This document shows, piece by piece, positions 49,683 through 60,185 of a DNA stretch of 64,000 bases. The position numbers were made by a program, and so were the translations under genes. Every line of letters begins with the position of its first letter. Within the stretch, counting starts at the first letter, position 1. The stretch comes from Amaranthus tricolor. Lineage: Eukaryota > Streptophyta > Magnoliopsida > Caryophyllales > Amaranthaceae. The notes below the pieces were generated by a model. It was not told the origin of the DNA. It was given only the letters and a program-made list of their open reading frames with translations, and searched no databases. The stretch is from the NCBI RefSeq assembly GCF_026212465.1, contig NC_080053.1, positions 16,940,115-17,004,114 of the forward strand. Reading direction: 5' to 3'.

Positions 49683-51744
49683 TTGACATTTCATTTCTCA
49701 CTAAGAATCTAAAATTTCTGATGAATGGAAAGATATTGTATCAGACACGTGGAGCATCACTTGCTCATTCTTAAGTGTAGCTTTCTGGTTATGGCTCGAG
49801 TGTTTTGACCTTAATCCTTCTTGCTAATTGTGACGATAAACAATTCTTATAAAAGTGGGGGTGTTTAGCAATGAGCTTTTTAGTTGGCTTGTGGCTTTTT
49901 AGCTTTTTGATCAATCAAACAACAAAAAAAAATGTTTGGCAAATGGCTATTAACCCAATACCAAAAAGCTATTAATGGTAGCTTTTACATTAGTTTTTGA
50001 CTTTTTGGCATATTTTTTCTCTAATAAACAACTAACAACCATAACATCTAGCTTAAATTGTTGGCTTTTCAACAACACGTCCATCTGGTCAAATTAGCTA
50101 ACAGCTCCAGCTAACAATCGTTTGCCAACCATTCTTGACCGTTCTTAGAAACTAATCATCTTTCCTTGGCACCTGTCATTGTGAAGCTATAAAGATTTGA
50201 TCAGCCATTGTTTTACTAATCCTTGTTGGATTTGTCCTTGAAATTGAATCTACATGCGACTATACAAGCAAGTTTATAAGTAGAAGCTTCTTGAGATCAT
50301 ATGTGCTGGTATATGTAGATAGGGGAGGGTGAAAAGCTAGTGAGAGCACTTTTTGGAGTCGCCAGTTGCCGTCAACCAGCTGTTATATTCGTTGATGAAA
50401 TAGATTCCCTTCTATCACAGGTAATGCTGGTCTCTGAGATGGACCATATTATTTAGATAATTACTTAATTTCATCTTTATTCTGCTCTTATTAAGACAAT
50501 ACTGCCATTTTTATACTTTCACAATTTCATCTGTAATGCATCACACTAAGTCTAAGTACAGCCTTATAGATGTTTCAGTTTCACATACAAACATAACATC
50601 CGCTATTTTAAAGAAATCTTTAAATGGTTTATGTTTTGACAGCGTAAATCAGAAGGTGAGCATGAAGCAAGTAGGAGACTAAAGACACAGTTCCTCATAG
50701 AGATGGAAGGCTTTGATAGTGGAAATGAACAGATTCTACTAATAGGTGATTTTCTATTCTAGTGTCCAAAAGGGTACAATTGACAACATATAGCTCCTCT
50801 GAAGTACATATTCTCTGAAAGATGACGCATCAGCAATGAAATATAACTCGAAGCATGCCCAATAATAGTCTAATTTTTTAAGTTGATATTGAAAATGTAC
50901 TTGGATACCAAGGCTTTCCCTGTGGCATCTGCGTGTCCATAAGGACAGAAAGAGCTCTTTATGCTCAAGCAGTGTACCCAGAAATCTCTTTTATAGTTTG
51001 AATGGTGAATGAAGCAATTTCCATCTCAAAAATGTACATTATGCAGGAGCGACAAATAGGCCCCAAGAACTTGATGAAGCAGCAAGGAGGCGACTAACAA
51101 AACGGTTGTATATACCACTTCCATCAGCAGGTCCGTATTTGTGATTGCTGCCTCTTTTATGCATATATCACTGACCACTTAATAAAAATATCTATTGTTT
51201 TTACAGAAGCAAGAGCCTGGATTGTACAAAATCTCCTGGAAAAAGATGGGTTGTTTAGACTCTCGAGGGAGGACATGGATATGATATGCAAAATAACTGA
51301 AGGTTTCTTGCTTATATTCAAGAATTTCGAGAGACATTAGAGGACTGGATGTTTCTTTTTTCTTCATTTCTTTACACTCAAATCTCACCCCCTACTCATA
51401 TCTCACCCCTATACCAGGCTACTCTGGATCGGACATGAAAAATCTTGTAAAGGATGCTTCCATGGGCCCACTTAGAGATGCTTTGAAGCATGGCATAGAA
51501 ATTACAAAATTAAACAAGGAGGACATGAGACCAGTAACGCTACAGGTCAGGAAAATGATTGAGATGTAGTGTTCAATGTTCATGTTGACTTGATTAGTCT
51601 TTTCAAATTTAACAAAGTCTTCATCCTGCTTATTTCTTGCAGGATTTTAAAGATGCATTGCAGGAGGTCAGGCCGTCAGTTTCACCTAATGAACTTGGTA
51701 TATATGAAAGCTGGAATAAACAATTTGGAAGCTTGGCACTTTAG
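44224..51744 (+). CDS. FIGL1: FIDGETIN-LIKE 1, AAA+ ATPase that limits meiotic crossovers
   Basis: Thirteen exons: 44224-44498, 46914-47046, 47344-47700, 47882-48117, 48969-49096, 49173-49291, 49366-49458, 50319-50420, 50643-50745, 51047-51130, 51207-51302, 51418-51545 and 51643-51744. They join to an open frame of 651 aa with GT..AG introns. The RAD51-binding region is visible: FVTA at 248-251 and a downstream [12 protein letters not shown] block. The meiotic clade AAA+ core has Walker A GPPGTGKT (414-421), Walker B IFVDEID (470-476), sensor-1 GATNRP (516-521) and an arginine-rich RRRLTKR (529-535). A Vps4-type C-terminus ends in GSLAL. In plants FIGL1 with FLIP counters RAD51/DMC1 strand invasion and restrains class II crossovers. 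All ATPase residues are present, so it looks functional. Introns 1 and 7 carry MITEs and a microsatellite. Confidence 0.96.
45536..45966. mobile_element. MULE-type MITE, copy 2 (FIGL1 intron 1)
   Basis: 431 bp, same family as 8814-9242: GGAAAAATTACCTAGAATAA at the left and the inverse GGTAATTTTTCC at the right, with arms of about 140 bp. Flanking 9-mers AATGTTTTA (45527-45535) and AATTTTTTA (45967-45975) differ at one base. The two copies match along their whole length with scattered differences. Confidence 0.88.
49613..49679. repeat. (AT)n microsatellite in FIGL1 intron 7
   Basis: About 33 AT units in a row inside the 860-bp intron between the Walker A exon and the next exon. Confidence 0.95.
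49857..50140. mobile_element. hAT-like MITE in FIGL1 intron 7
   Basis: Left GGGGGTGTTTAGCAATGAGC; right AACAATCGTTTGCCAACCA. The TGTTT.GCAA / TTTGCCAACC ends and AGCTTTTTAG / AGCTAACAGCTCCAGCT inner blocks can pair. GTTTGGCAAA ends are common in hAT MITEs. The target duplication was not resolved. Confidence 0.5.
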
Positions 51745-52790
51745 CACCAGCCTAGGTAAATGACCTGAAATGATTAAGCAATGTGATAAAATCCAACATT
51801 CACTGTTATACTAAGTATTAAAAAGACATAGGTAGTGTATTGCTTAAGAACTATATATTAATAAGCTGAAGTTTAGTTTTAGCTCAACTTGTATCTCCGC
51901 ACGAGCTATGGGTTACACACCAAATCTTTCTAGTGCATTATAAACGACCAAAAGCAAGAAAATTTTTGCTTCAATTATTTTTTGCGAGACAAATAATGTT
52001 TGGTCTAGTGGACAGAATTTCAAAAGGAAAAAAAAATAGAGGATGAGACTTATTGCTAAATGTTTTCCCATTCTAAGGTTTAGGTGGTGCCAAAATGGCA
52101 AACTATCTACAGAGTGTAACTTCCTTGTCTTGTCTTGTAGTTTGGATTGGTTGATTTCATTGTTGGTGTATTGTAGCTCTTTACCTTTCATAATATACAA
52201 TATAATCGTGTACTTCAGTTCTATTGTTACTGTGTATTTCATTATAGTGCGCAAAGATTATTGATCGAGTGATAAGAGTTGAAAATTTAGCTGGTGATAA
52301 CAAATTCTTTAGAATATAAATGTAAAAAACTATATTTTTGAACGACTGCAGCCTACTTTTAATACTATTTGTTTATTATTTTCAAAAACAGTGTAGTAGT
52401 AGAATTGGACAACTTAGTTGGCTTACATAAACAATTTTGAAAATACATATTAATCCATAGGATTTTCGCATATAAAAATGAAGTATAATCTTAATTCAAA
52501 TTTGGCAAATAGGTGCGCTTGGCTTTGTTTTGGTGTTTTGTTTTTGTACGAGTTTCTATTTGTGGTGTATTTATTGCTATGGTTACTACTTGTTTTATGA
52601 AATTATAGCAAAGAATTAAAAATAACATTCTTCTAATATATTTAATTTTGCACAAAATTAATATATGTAAAAAAATTGATAAAAAAAATGTCAATACAAA
52701 TCAAGAGGTGAGAAAGACGAATATTTATTAAAAAATTTGAATATGTTTAATACGAAAGGCATTTATTACCTTCACACATAGGTGAATGTC
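51745..52790. other. FIGL1 3' flank and spacer
   Basis: The first few hundred bases are probably FIGL1 3' UTR. Beyond that the DNA is AT-rich and I recognise nothing. Confidence 0.45.
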
Positions 52791-53440
52791 TAATTACTTA
52801 GATAACTATTCGGTACAAACCTCTAAATATATTTGAATTTGTGTAGTAGCAAATGTATATTTATTCTACTTTCTTTCCCTTATTTTCTTTAAATCTTAAC
52901 ACGTTATCAACTAGAGCTTTATCCTCAAAATTCAAGAAGATAATTTTTTTTTCTGAAACTTAAGTTATTATTTTTTCATCAATGCCCACAAAATGAACCA
53001 ACAATCAAATGGTATAAACATTGTCATTCAAGGTGTTTTCAACACATTTTTATATTTTATTATTGAGCATAATTTTATAGCTTTCACTACAAACCCAGTA
53101 AGGATAAATTTAAATCACCTCCGACAATATAATCCCAATAATGCTATTAGTCCACCAATACAAACAACTCGTACTTCATCTATAGGATCAACTAATAATC
53201 CACAAGTATCACTAACTTGTTCACATATACGACCAGCTAATAATCCATTATTACTCAGTAACTAATATTCCAACAGTATCGATCTACAAACAATTCAACA
53301 ACACATTCAACTAATAATACTCCAGCATTGTCAATTGAAAATAAACCTCCATCAAGTAATAAATATTGCAAGCAACTCATAAAATAATTTATTGGACAAA
53401 ACACTACCTTTATGAATGATAGGCACACTTTATTCTTTTT
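52790..53440 (+). repeat. Possible LTR-retrotransposon remnant (LTR end and leader)
   Basis: TCTTAACACGTTATCAACTA (near 52896) resembles the LTR-end/primer-site junction ACACGTTATCAGCACG of some copia lineages. A leader and a short Asn/Thr/Pro-rich open frame from 52993 follow, without recognisable gag motifs. Boundaries are approximate. Confidence 0.35.
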
Positions 53441-53443
53441 GTT

Positions 53444-53445
<2 letters not shown>

Positions 53446-53483
<38 letters not shown>
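53446..53483. repeat. Poly-T tract (38 T)
   Basis: An uninterrupted run of about 38 T. It could be the poly-A tail of a minus-strand retroposon, but no retroposon body was recognised next to it. Confidence 0.95.
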
Positions 53484-53486
<3 letters not shown>

Positions 53487-53707
53487 GCTTAATGGATGGC
53501 TAATAGTTTTTTGCTTTTATCGCCTAAGTGTACAGTTAGGATTACTCATTTTATCTTATTTATTGCCCAATACGTCTGTTTTGTATGCTTTTTTAACAAC
53601 TTTTATTTTTATATCAGTATTGCATTTATATAATTAAATAACATATATAAAATGTATTTTTCATTTGCGCTTTACTCTATGTAATTTTAAAGTATCTGAA
53701 TAATAAT

Positions 53708-55058
53708 CTGTGATACACGGACACGGCACTGAATAGGCGTGTCGCGTGTCGGACACGTGTCGGACACGGACACACGAAAATCCGTGTCCGACACGCCAAA
53801 TGAAGTGTCCAATATTTTAATATTTTTCCGGACACGCGGACACGGCAAGAACACGGAAGGGACACAGCAAAAGTCAAGGACACGTTTTTTAAAAAAATAT
53901 ATAAAAAAAATAAAAAAATTGAATTTCAGAATAGTTACTCACAGTCACTGATACACGAATTCCCTTTCCCAGTTTCCCTTCCCTCTCAATTCCCTCTCTT
54001 GCTCTCCTCTCACTCCTCTCAACTCTCTTTCACTCTAACCCTAAAAACTCTACACAACTCTTCCTCCACCTCTACTGTCGCCGCTGCACTCCCGCACCAC
54101 GCCACCGCCGCCGGCTGCTCCTCCTGTCCTCCATCAGACCATCACAGACGAACACTGCCGCACTCTCTTTTGATTTTATTTAAGGTATTTTCACTTTTTA
54201 TCCTAAATCCTAATATGAATCTTGTTCTAATCTTTAATCTTAGTGTTAATCTTAAATTCTTAATCTTAATTTCTTGTGAATTCAAATTTGTTAATGTTGA
54301 AATTGGGTTTAAAAAATTTGGAATTGGGTTAAAAAAAACCTAAAATTGGGTTTAAGAATTCTATTTGTGAACTCAAACTGTTTCTAAGCTATTGAAAATT
54401 TGAACCAACATTTGAAAATGTTGAAATTTTAGTAATAATTTTGTTAGAATGTTGTTTCTTGATTTTTTTTTGTTTATGTTGTTTGAGTGATTGAAAATTT
54501 ATTAATGTTAAATTGTTAATGTGTTTGTAATTTGAATTTTGAAAAGTTGAAATGTTGTTCTTGATTTTTTTGTATATCCTCTTTGAATATTTGTTAATTG
54601 TTATTTGTTAATGTTTGTTAATGTGTTTGTAATTTGAATTTTGACTTTAAAAATCTAGAAGATTCTCTTTGTCTTGGCATGGCGGATCTTTTTCTTGATG
54701 AGCCCGAGTTGGAAACTACTTTTGTAGTAGCGGAGGATGATGATGGATGTCATATGGATGATGTGTGATGATCAAACTTAAATTTACCTATTTATTTGGT
54801 TTTCTTTGATTTGGTTTGTATGACTATTTTTAAATACTCATGTTGTTTATTTGGTACTTATTTGCATTTTATGTGAGCTTTATGTTTTAAAGTGTTTATT
54901 TACAAATATCAAATGAAAGATTATAAAATTATCTTTAATTTGATATATTTATTATATTACCATTTTCGTGTCCCCGTGTCCGCCATTTTTAAGTTGGCGT
55001 TTTCCCGTACCCGTGTCGTGTCTGTGTCTGTGTCCGTATCCGTCTTAGTGCAACCTAG
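53708..55058 (+). mobile_element. hAT deletion derivative with GGACACG subterminal arrays (1351 bp)
   Basis: Starts CTGTGATACACGGACACGG and ends GTGCAACCTAG, with an exact 8-bp duplication ATAATAAT (53700-53707, 55059-55066). Both subterminal zones carry many CGTGTCC/GGACACG heptamers, some as palindromes such as CGTGTCGGACACGTGTCGG. The interior keeps a pyrimidine-rich leader (53960-54180) and a short terminal piece MADLFLDEPELETTFVVAED (54679-54768). This looks like the end of a transposase ORF, so the middle has been deleted. Sister copy: 55856-56901, opposite orientation. Confidence 0.85.
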
Positions 55059-55199
55059 ATAATAATAAGTATATCTTATAGTTAGGGATCGTCCTCTATA
55101 AAAGAGGGATTACTCAATTTTATTTTTTTTTTACAATACACCTCTTTTTTTTTCTTTCTTTACTTTTAACATCAACTCCTCTATCTCCTTTCTCCATTA

Positions 55200-55370
55200 A
55201 GGGCATGTTCTCTTTGTCTGATTTGATTGAATCTGATATGAATTTACTAAGGTCTGATCTGATCTGATTTGATCTGGTCTAATTCAGTCTGATCTGATCT
55301 GAATCTTCCTGATCTGATCTGATCTGATATGGTATGGTCTGGTCTGTCTTGATCTAATCTAATATGTTCT
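55200..55370. repeat. (TCTGA)n-rich low-complexity tract
   Basis: Repeated TCTGATCTGA pentamers with variants such as TCTGGTCTGG and TTTGATCTGG. The start GGGCATGTTCTCTTTGTCTG looks like a MITE end, and the tract is cut on the right by the copia-2 LTR at 55371. Confidence 0.75.
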
Positions 55371-57162
55371 TGTTATGAATGTTAGTGTGTGACTTGAGTG
55401 CACATTAAAGGGTTGAATTCATGAGTATGACTCTTGGATAATGGTAACTAATGGGTGTAATTATGTGTGGAGTATTCATGAAGAATTATGGGTTTTAATG
55501 AAGATTAATGAAGAAAATGAAAGGGTTTGATTTATTGTATGCTCGATCAAATTCTGACAGAGGAAGCAGTAAGGTCGCTCGACCTACCCGCTCGACCGAG
55601 CGAGTCATTTTGGTAGGTCGAGCGGTCAGAAAGAATGCCCCAGTTTTGGCTGATACTCGCTCGACCGAGCCGCTCGACCGAGCGAGCTCTCTGATTCGGT
55701 CGAGCGGACCCTCTGATATGCGTGGGATGCTTGTTTTTGACCTTTCAAATCCTTAGAGTTATTTCATAGTATTCATTACTCAATATTAACTATGTATTCA
55801 AGTGAGCTATTCATCTTCGTGTACCTAGTACTATAAATAGGGCTCTCATACTCACCTAGGTTGCACTAAAACGGACACGGACACGACACGGGTACGGGAA
55901 AACGCCAACTTAAAAATGGTGGACACGGGGACACGAAAATGGTAATATAATAAATATATCAAATTAAAGATAATTTTACAATCTTTCATTTGATATTTGT
56001 AAATAAACAATTTAAAAATATAAAACTCACATAACATTCAAATAAGTACCAAATAAACAACAAGAGTATTTAAAAATAGTCATACAAACCAAATCAAAGA
56101 AAACCAAATAAATAGTCATACATTCAAATACGTTTTCTTAATTTACAAATTCCATCACAGTCCTAAATCCAATAGACCAATACAGTACGTTTTCTTAATT
56201 TACAATCCAATAATTTCTTAATTGAACTCTTAATTTCTTGAATACATTCACAGTGCAGCAAACCACAATCAAAAAGAACCCACAATCAAGATTTAAAAAT
56301 AAATGTTAAAAAAACAACTCAACAAGATTAAAAATTTAAGATTAACACTAAGATTAAAGATTAGAACAAGATTAATATTAGGATTTAGGATAAAGAGTGA
56401 AATATCTGAAACAAAATCAAAAATATCGATTTTTAGGGATTATTCGAACAACCCAATGACCCACAGCACTCAGGGAAGCACCGAAGCAGCAGCCAGCACT
56501 ACAGCAGCCGTCGAGTGTTTGTCTGCAATGGAGGAGCAGCCGTCGGTGGCGGTGGCGTGGTGGAGGAGCAGCCGTAGAATTTTTAGGGTTAGAGGAGTGA
56601 GATAAGAGCAAGAGAGGGAATTGAGATTTGAGAGGGAGGGAAATGGAATTCCAGTACAGTGCGTGACCTTTGAGTAACTGAGGAGTTTATATTCAGCTTT
56701 TTCAAATTTTTTTTTTTTTAAAATAACACACGTGTCCCTTGCCGTGTCCGTCGCGTGTCCTTGCCGTGTCCACGTGTCCGAAAAAATATTAAAAAATTGG
56801 ACACTTCATTTGGCGTGTCGGACACGGATTTTCGCGTGTCCGTGTCCGACACGTGTCGGACACGCGACACGTCAGTTGATTGCCGTGTCCGTGTTTCGCA
56901 GATACTCACACATCAAACACATCAAACACAACCCCTAAGCCAAACACATAGCCTTTTGTTTGTTATCTCTATCTCAATTGTAATTCTTCATTAAGAAGTG
57001 TTGTTTGTATTCTTTTGATATAATCTAAACAGAAACTACACACCACGGAGGACGTAGCCATTATTGGGTGAACCTCCTTAAATCTTTGTGTCCTTTTTAG
57101 TTACATTGTCAAACTTTGTTTTGTTCGTTCTTAGCATCGTAAATCTTTGGCGATCATTTTCA
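55371..57162 (+). repeat. 5' LTR of copia-2, split by a hAT element
   Basis: Starts TGTTATGAATGTTAGTGTGT and ends CGATCATTTTCA just before the primer site. Without the hAT insert and its duplication it is about 738 bp, close to the related LTR at 33333-34076. Promoter zone: a GCTCGACC-rich island at 55540-55715, then CTATAAATAGGGCTC (TATA box at 55831). It contains CACGGAGGACGTAGCC near 57043. Confidence 0.82.
55856..56901 (-). mobile_element. hAT deletion derivative, copy 2 (1046 bp), inside the copia-2 LTR
   Basis: Starts CTAGGTTGCACTAAAACGG and ends CCGTGTCCGTGTTTCGCAG, with an exact 8-bp duplication ATACTCAC (55848-55855, 56902-56909). It is the reverse orientation of 53708-55058, with the same CGTGTCC/GGACACG arrays and the same CT-rich leader. 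It lacks the transposase tail piece. It is younger than the LTR it splits. Confidence 0.87.
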
Positions 57163-57164
57163 AT

Positions 57165-57177
57165 TGGTATCATAGCC
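57165..57177 (+). promoter_or_regulatory. Primer-binding site of copia-2
   Basis: TGGTATCATAGCC, two bases after the LTR end, complementary in type to the 3' end of initiator Met-tRNA (usual copia form TGGTATCAGAGC). Confidence 0.75.
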
Positions 57178-57220
57178 AAGTTGTTTTTTACGGTGTTTTA
57201 GAAGTTGTTATTTGAGAATC

Positions 57221-58743
57221 ATGACTACAATGAAGCTCGACATAGAGAAGTTTGATAGAAATGTAAATTTTGGCTTATGGCAAGTCAAAATGAGAGCCAT
57301 TTTGATCCAAAATGGTGTGCATAAGGCCATTGATGGTGTAGATAAGATGCCGGAAGGAATGTCCGCATCGAGATGGGAAGAGATAGACACTAAGGCATTA
57401 TCGGCAATTCAATTATGCCTTTCCAATGAAGTTCTAAGAGAGGTTTTTAAAGAAACAACAACCAAGAGTATATGGGAGAAGTTGGAATCACTCTACATGG
57501 CCAAGAGTGTTACCAATAGGCTACTTTTGAAAAGTAGACTCTACGATTTACGCTTGGAGGAAGGTAAACCTTTGAAACCTCACTTAGATGAGTTTTATTC
57601 CATTGTTATGGATTTGCAAAACATTGATGTCAATCTTGATGATGAAGACTTGGCAATTTATCTTTTATATTCTCTACCCCCTTCTTATAAAAATTTTAGA
57701 GAAACTCTACTTTATGGTAGAGATAATTTGAGTAGTGATGATGTGAAGAGTGCCTTAACACAAAGGGACCTTATTGATTCACAATTATCACAAAAGTCAC
57801 AAAGCAATGCTAGTGATGGTTTGTTTGTGAGAGGGAGGTCACAAGAGAAAGGTTCCACTAGTGGGAGTGGAAACAAGGGTAAAGGGAGATTCAAGTCCAT
57901 TAGGCCAAATAAAAATAAAACTTATAATTATTGCAAGCTTAAGGGCCACATCAAGAAGGATTGTTGGAAGCTTAAAAAGAAAAATGAGGAAGAGGCTAAG
58001 GAAGGAACTAGCAATGCTAATGCTAGTTATGTGAATGATAGTGATGATGGTGATGTTCTTGTTGCCACTCATGAGTACAAAGATAATAATGAATGGATTC
58101 TTGATTCGGGGTGCACATTCCACATGACTCCCAACAAAACTTTCTTCCATACTTTTGAAAGTGTTGATGGGGGAAATGTTACCATGGGAAACAACACTAC
58201 TTGTAAGGTTGTTGGGATTGGGAGCATTAGAGTAAAAATGTTTGATGGGATTGTGAGGACCTTAACCGACGTTAGGTATGTCCGGGGTTTAAAAAAGAAT
58301 CTTTTGTCTTTGGGTACTCTAGATAAGATCGGGTGTAGAATCACTTGTGAAGGTGGAGTTATGAAAGTTGCTAAAGGCTCACTTGTTGTGATGAAGGGTA
58401 AGTTGAATGGGAGTTTGTATGCTCTTCAAGGTTCAACCATTCTTGGCTCAGCAAATATTTCCACAAGCACAATGTCCGATCATGACACCAAACTTTGGCA
58501 TTTGAGGCTTGGTCACATGGGAGAAAGAGGTATGTTTGAACTCTCTAAACAAGGTTTATTTGATGGGAAGAAATTTGGGAACCTTGATTTTTGTGAACAT
58601 TGTGTTTATGGGAAACACAAGAGAGTTAGTTTCAAACCCGCCGTTCACAACACTAAGGGAATTTTAGATTATGTCCATTCCGATTGTGGGGGCCTTCTCG
58701 AATGCCCTCCCTTAGTGGTTGTAATTACATGTTGACTTTTATT
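57221..58743 (+). pseudogene. copia-2 gag-protease-integrase start, interrupted by a CACTA element
   Basis: The frame starts MTTMKLDIEKFDRNVNFGLW (an in-frame ATG at 57212 is also possible). Gag runs to about residue 240. Its zinc knuckle YNYCKLKGHIKKDC lacks the first Cys. Protease WILDSGCTFHMT lies at 58090 and GAG-pre-integrase LWHLRLGHMGERGMFELS at 58490. The integrase start reads YVHSD, then a single-base deletion near 58684 shifts the frame. The integrase resumes in the next frame (GCNYMLTFI) and is cut at 58743 by the CACTA insertion. RT and RNase H lie beyond the window, if kept. Confidence 0.92.
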
Positions 58744-58763
58744 CACTAGTGAAAAAAAACGTA

Positions 58764-58980
58764 TTTGCTGCGGTTATTGTATATACGCAGCAATAAATAA
58801 GAAATGAAATAAAAAAAAAAAAGCCAAACAATTGCTGCGGTTTTTGGACCTAACCGCAGCAAATAATCACTTGCAAGCTCAATTGCTGCGGTTATTGAGT
58901 GGCCCACAGCAAATAACCCTTACTCATCCACCCTAATTGCTGCGGTTATTGATGGGCCCGCAGCAAGTAGCTTATTTTAT
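58764..58980. repeat. Subterminal inverted-repeat array of the CACTA element
   Basis: TTGCTGCGGTTATTG and its inverse CCGCAGCAA alternate four times (near 58764/58786, 58831/58854, 58881/58906, 58938/58961). Each pair can form a short hairpin. Such arrays are the TNPA-type binding sites of En/Spm elements; binding here is inferred. Confidence 0.85.
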
Positions 58981-58984
58981 GGCG

Positions 58985-60185
58985 CCCAATTCTCAACGTT
59001 AATTTTCATAAAACCCTTAAGCTTCCTGTTTCATTAACCACAAAGAAATATACTGTTTTTCTTCATAAAACACGCACAGCAATCTTCGTTCTCCATATAC
59101 TCAAACTTCATCTTCATCAAACTTCATCATCTTCTCCATTGAAAATAAAAACCGTTCTTGTTTATTTTTTCATAAACTTCAAACTTAGAATCTTCATAAA
59201 CTTCGAACACATAATCTTCACAAACGTTTGCTTGCTGTTTCGTGCATTTGCTTGTTCATCTGCGTGTGTGTGCATTCTTCAAAAGCGTTTGAAACCAAAG
59301 GCATTTGCTTGTTCATCTTCAAAACTCACGAATTAAGGTATTATTTCTCTTTTTTATATGACCGTTTGAAACCAAAATTTTGTTGGCTTGTTCATCTTCG
59401 AATTTTCATAAACCTACTTCGAATTTTGTTGCTGTTCTTGTTGCTGTTCATCGAATATAATTATGTTTATGTTCATCTTCTTGTTGTTGCTGTTCTTGTA
59501 AAAAATCTTGTTACGTTGTTGTTCTTGTTGCTTATTCTTGTTGTAAAAAATCGAATATAATCTTGTTGTTCTTGTTGTTGTAAACTCAATCAAACAATCA
59601 ATAAAACCATCAAATAAAAAAGGGCAATCATGAAGAAGATGAAAAGAGAATTATAGTTATTTGCTTGAGTAATGAAATCTTGTTGTTCTTATTCTGATAT
59701 AGAGAATTAAAGTAATGAAATCTTACATAAATGAAATAACTGTTTTGAATTGAAGTGAGTATCTAGTATTTTAATGATTGTATTTATTTGCTTGAGGGTT
59801 AGGGAAATAGGTGAAATTTTAATATGAAAATATTAATATTGCATTCTTATTTTTCATGTTATTTCTATTATAGTTAATACAAAATAATAATACTCCTAGT
59901 TGATAAATAATATTACTAGTATATATATATTTTTTTTTTAATTTTTAGAAAGATTATTATAATCAAAGAGTTTAAGTACCTTCAAATAATTTGTAGCAAT
60001 TCTAAAGTGGCCAATTATAGTTATAAAGTAATCACCTACAAGTTTAAAATGATCACTTTTTATAGTATAATTGAAGTCATCATTAACAATCTTAAAATAC
60101 ATTATTAATTACTAATTTTTATTGTTTTTATATGAATATTATTAATTATTGTTTTGTTTTGAATCAATTAATCACACTAATTAGG
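58985..60185 (+). other. CACTA 5' leader region
   Basis: Pyrimidine-rich leader with repeated CTTCATAAAC and GCATTTGCTTGTTCATCT phrases, then AT-rich DNA up to the transposase start. A promoter or leader intron is likely, but its sites are not clear. Confidence 0.5.

Noticed and set aside
53739..53951. Frames through the CGTGTCC arrays as a Cys/Arg-rich protein
   Set aside because: Translations of subterminal transposon repeats; the same pattern appears in both orientations in the sister hAT copy.
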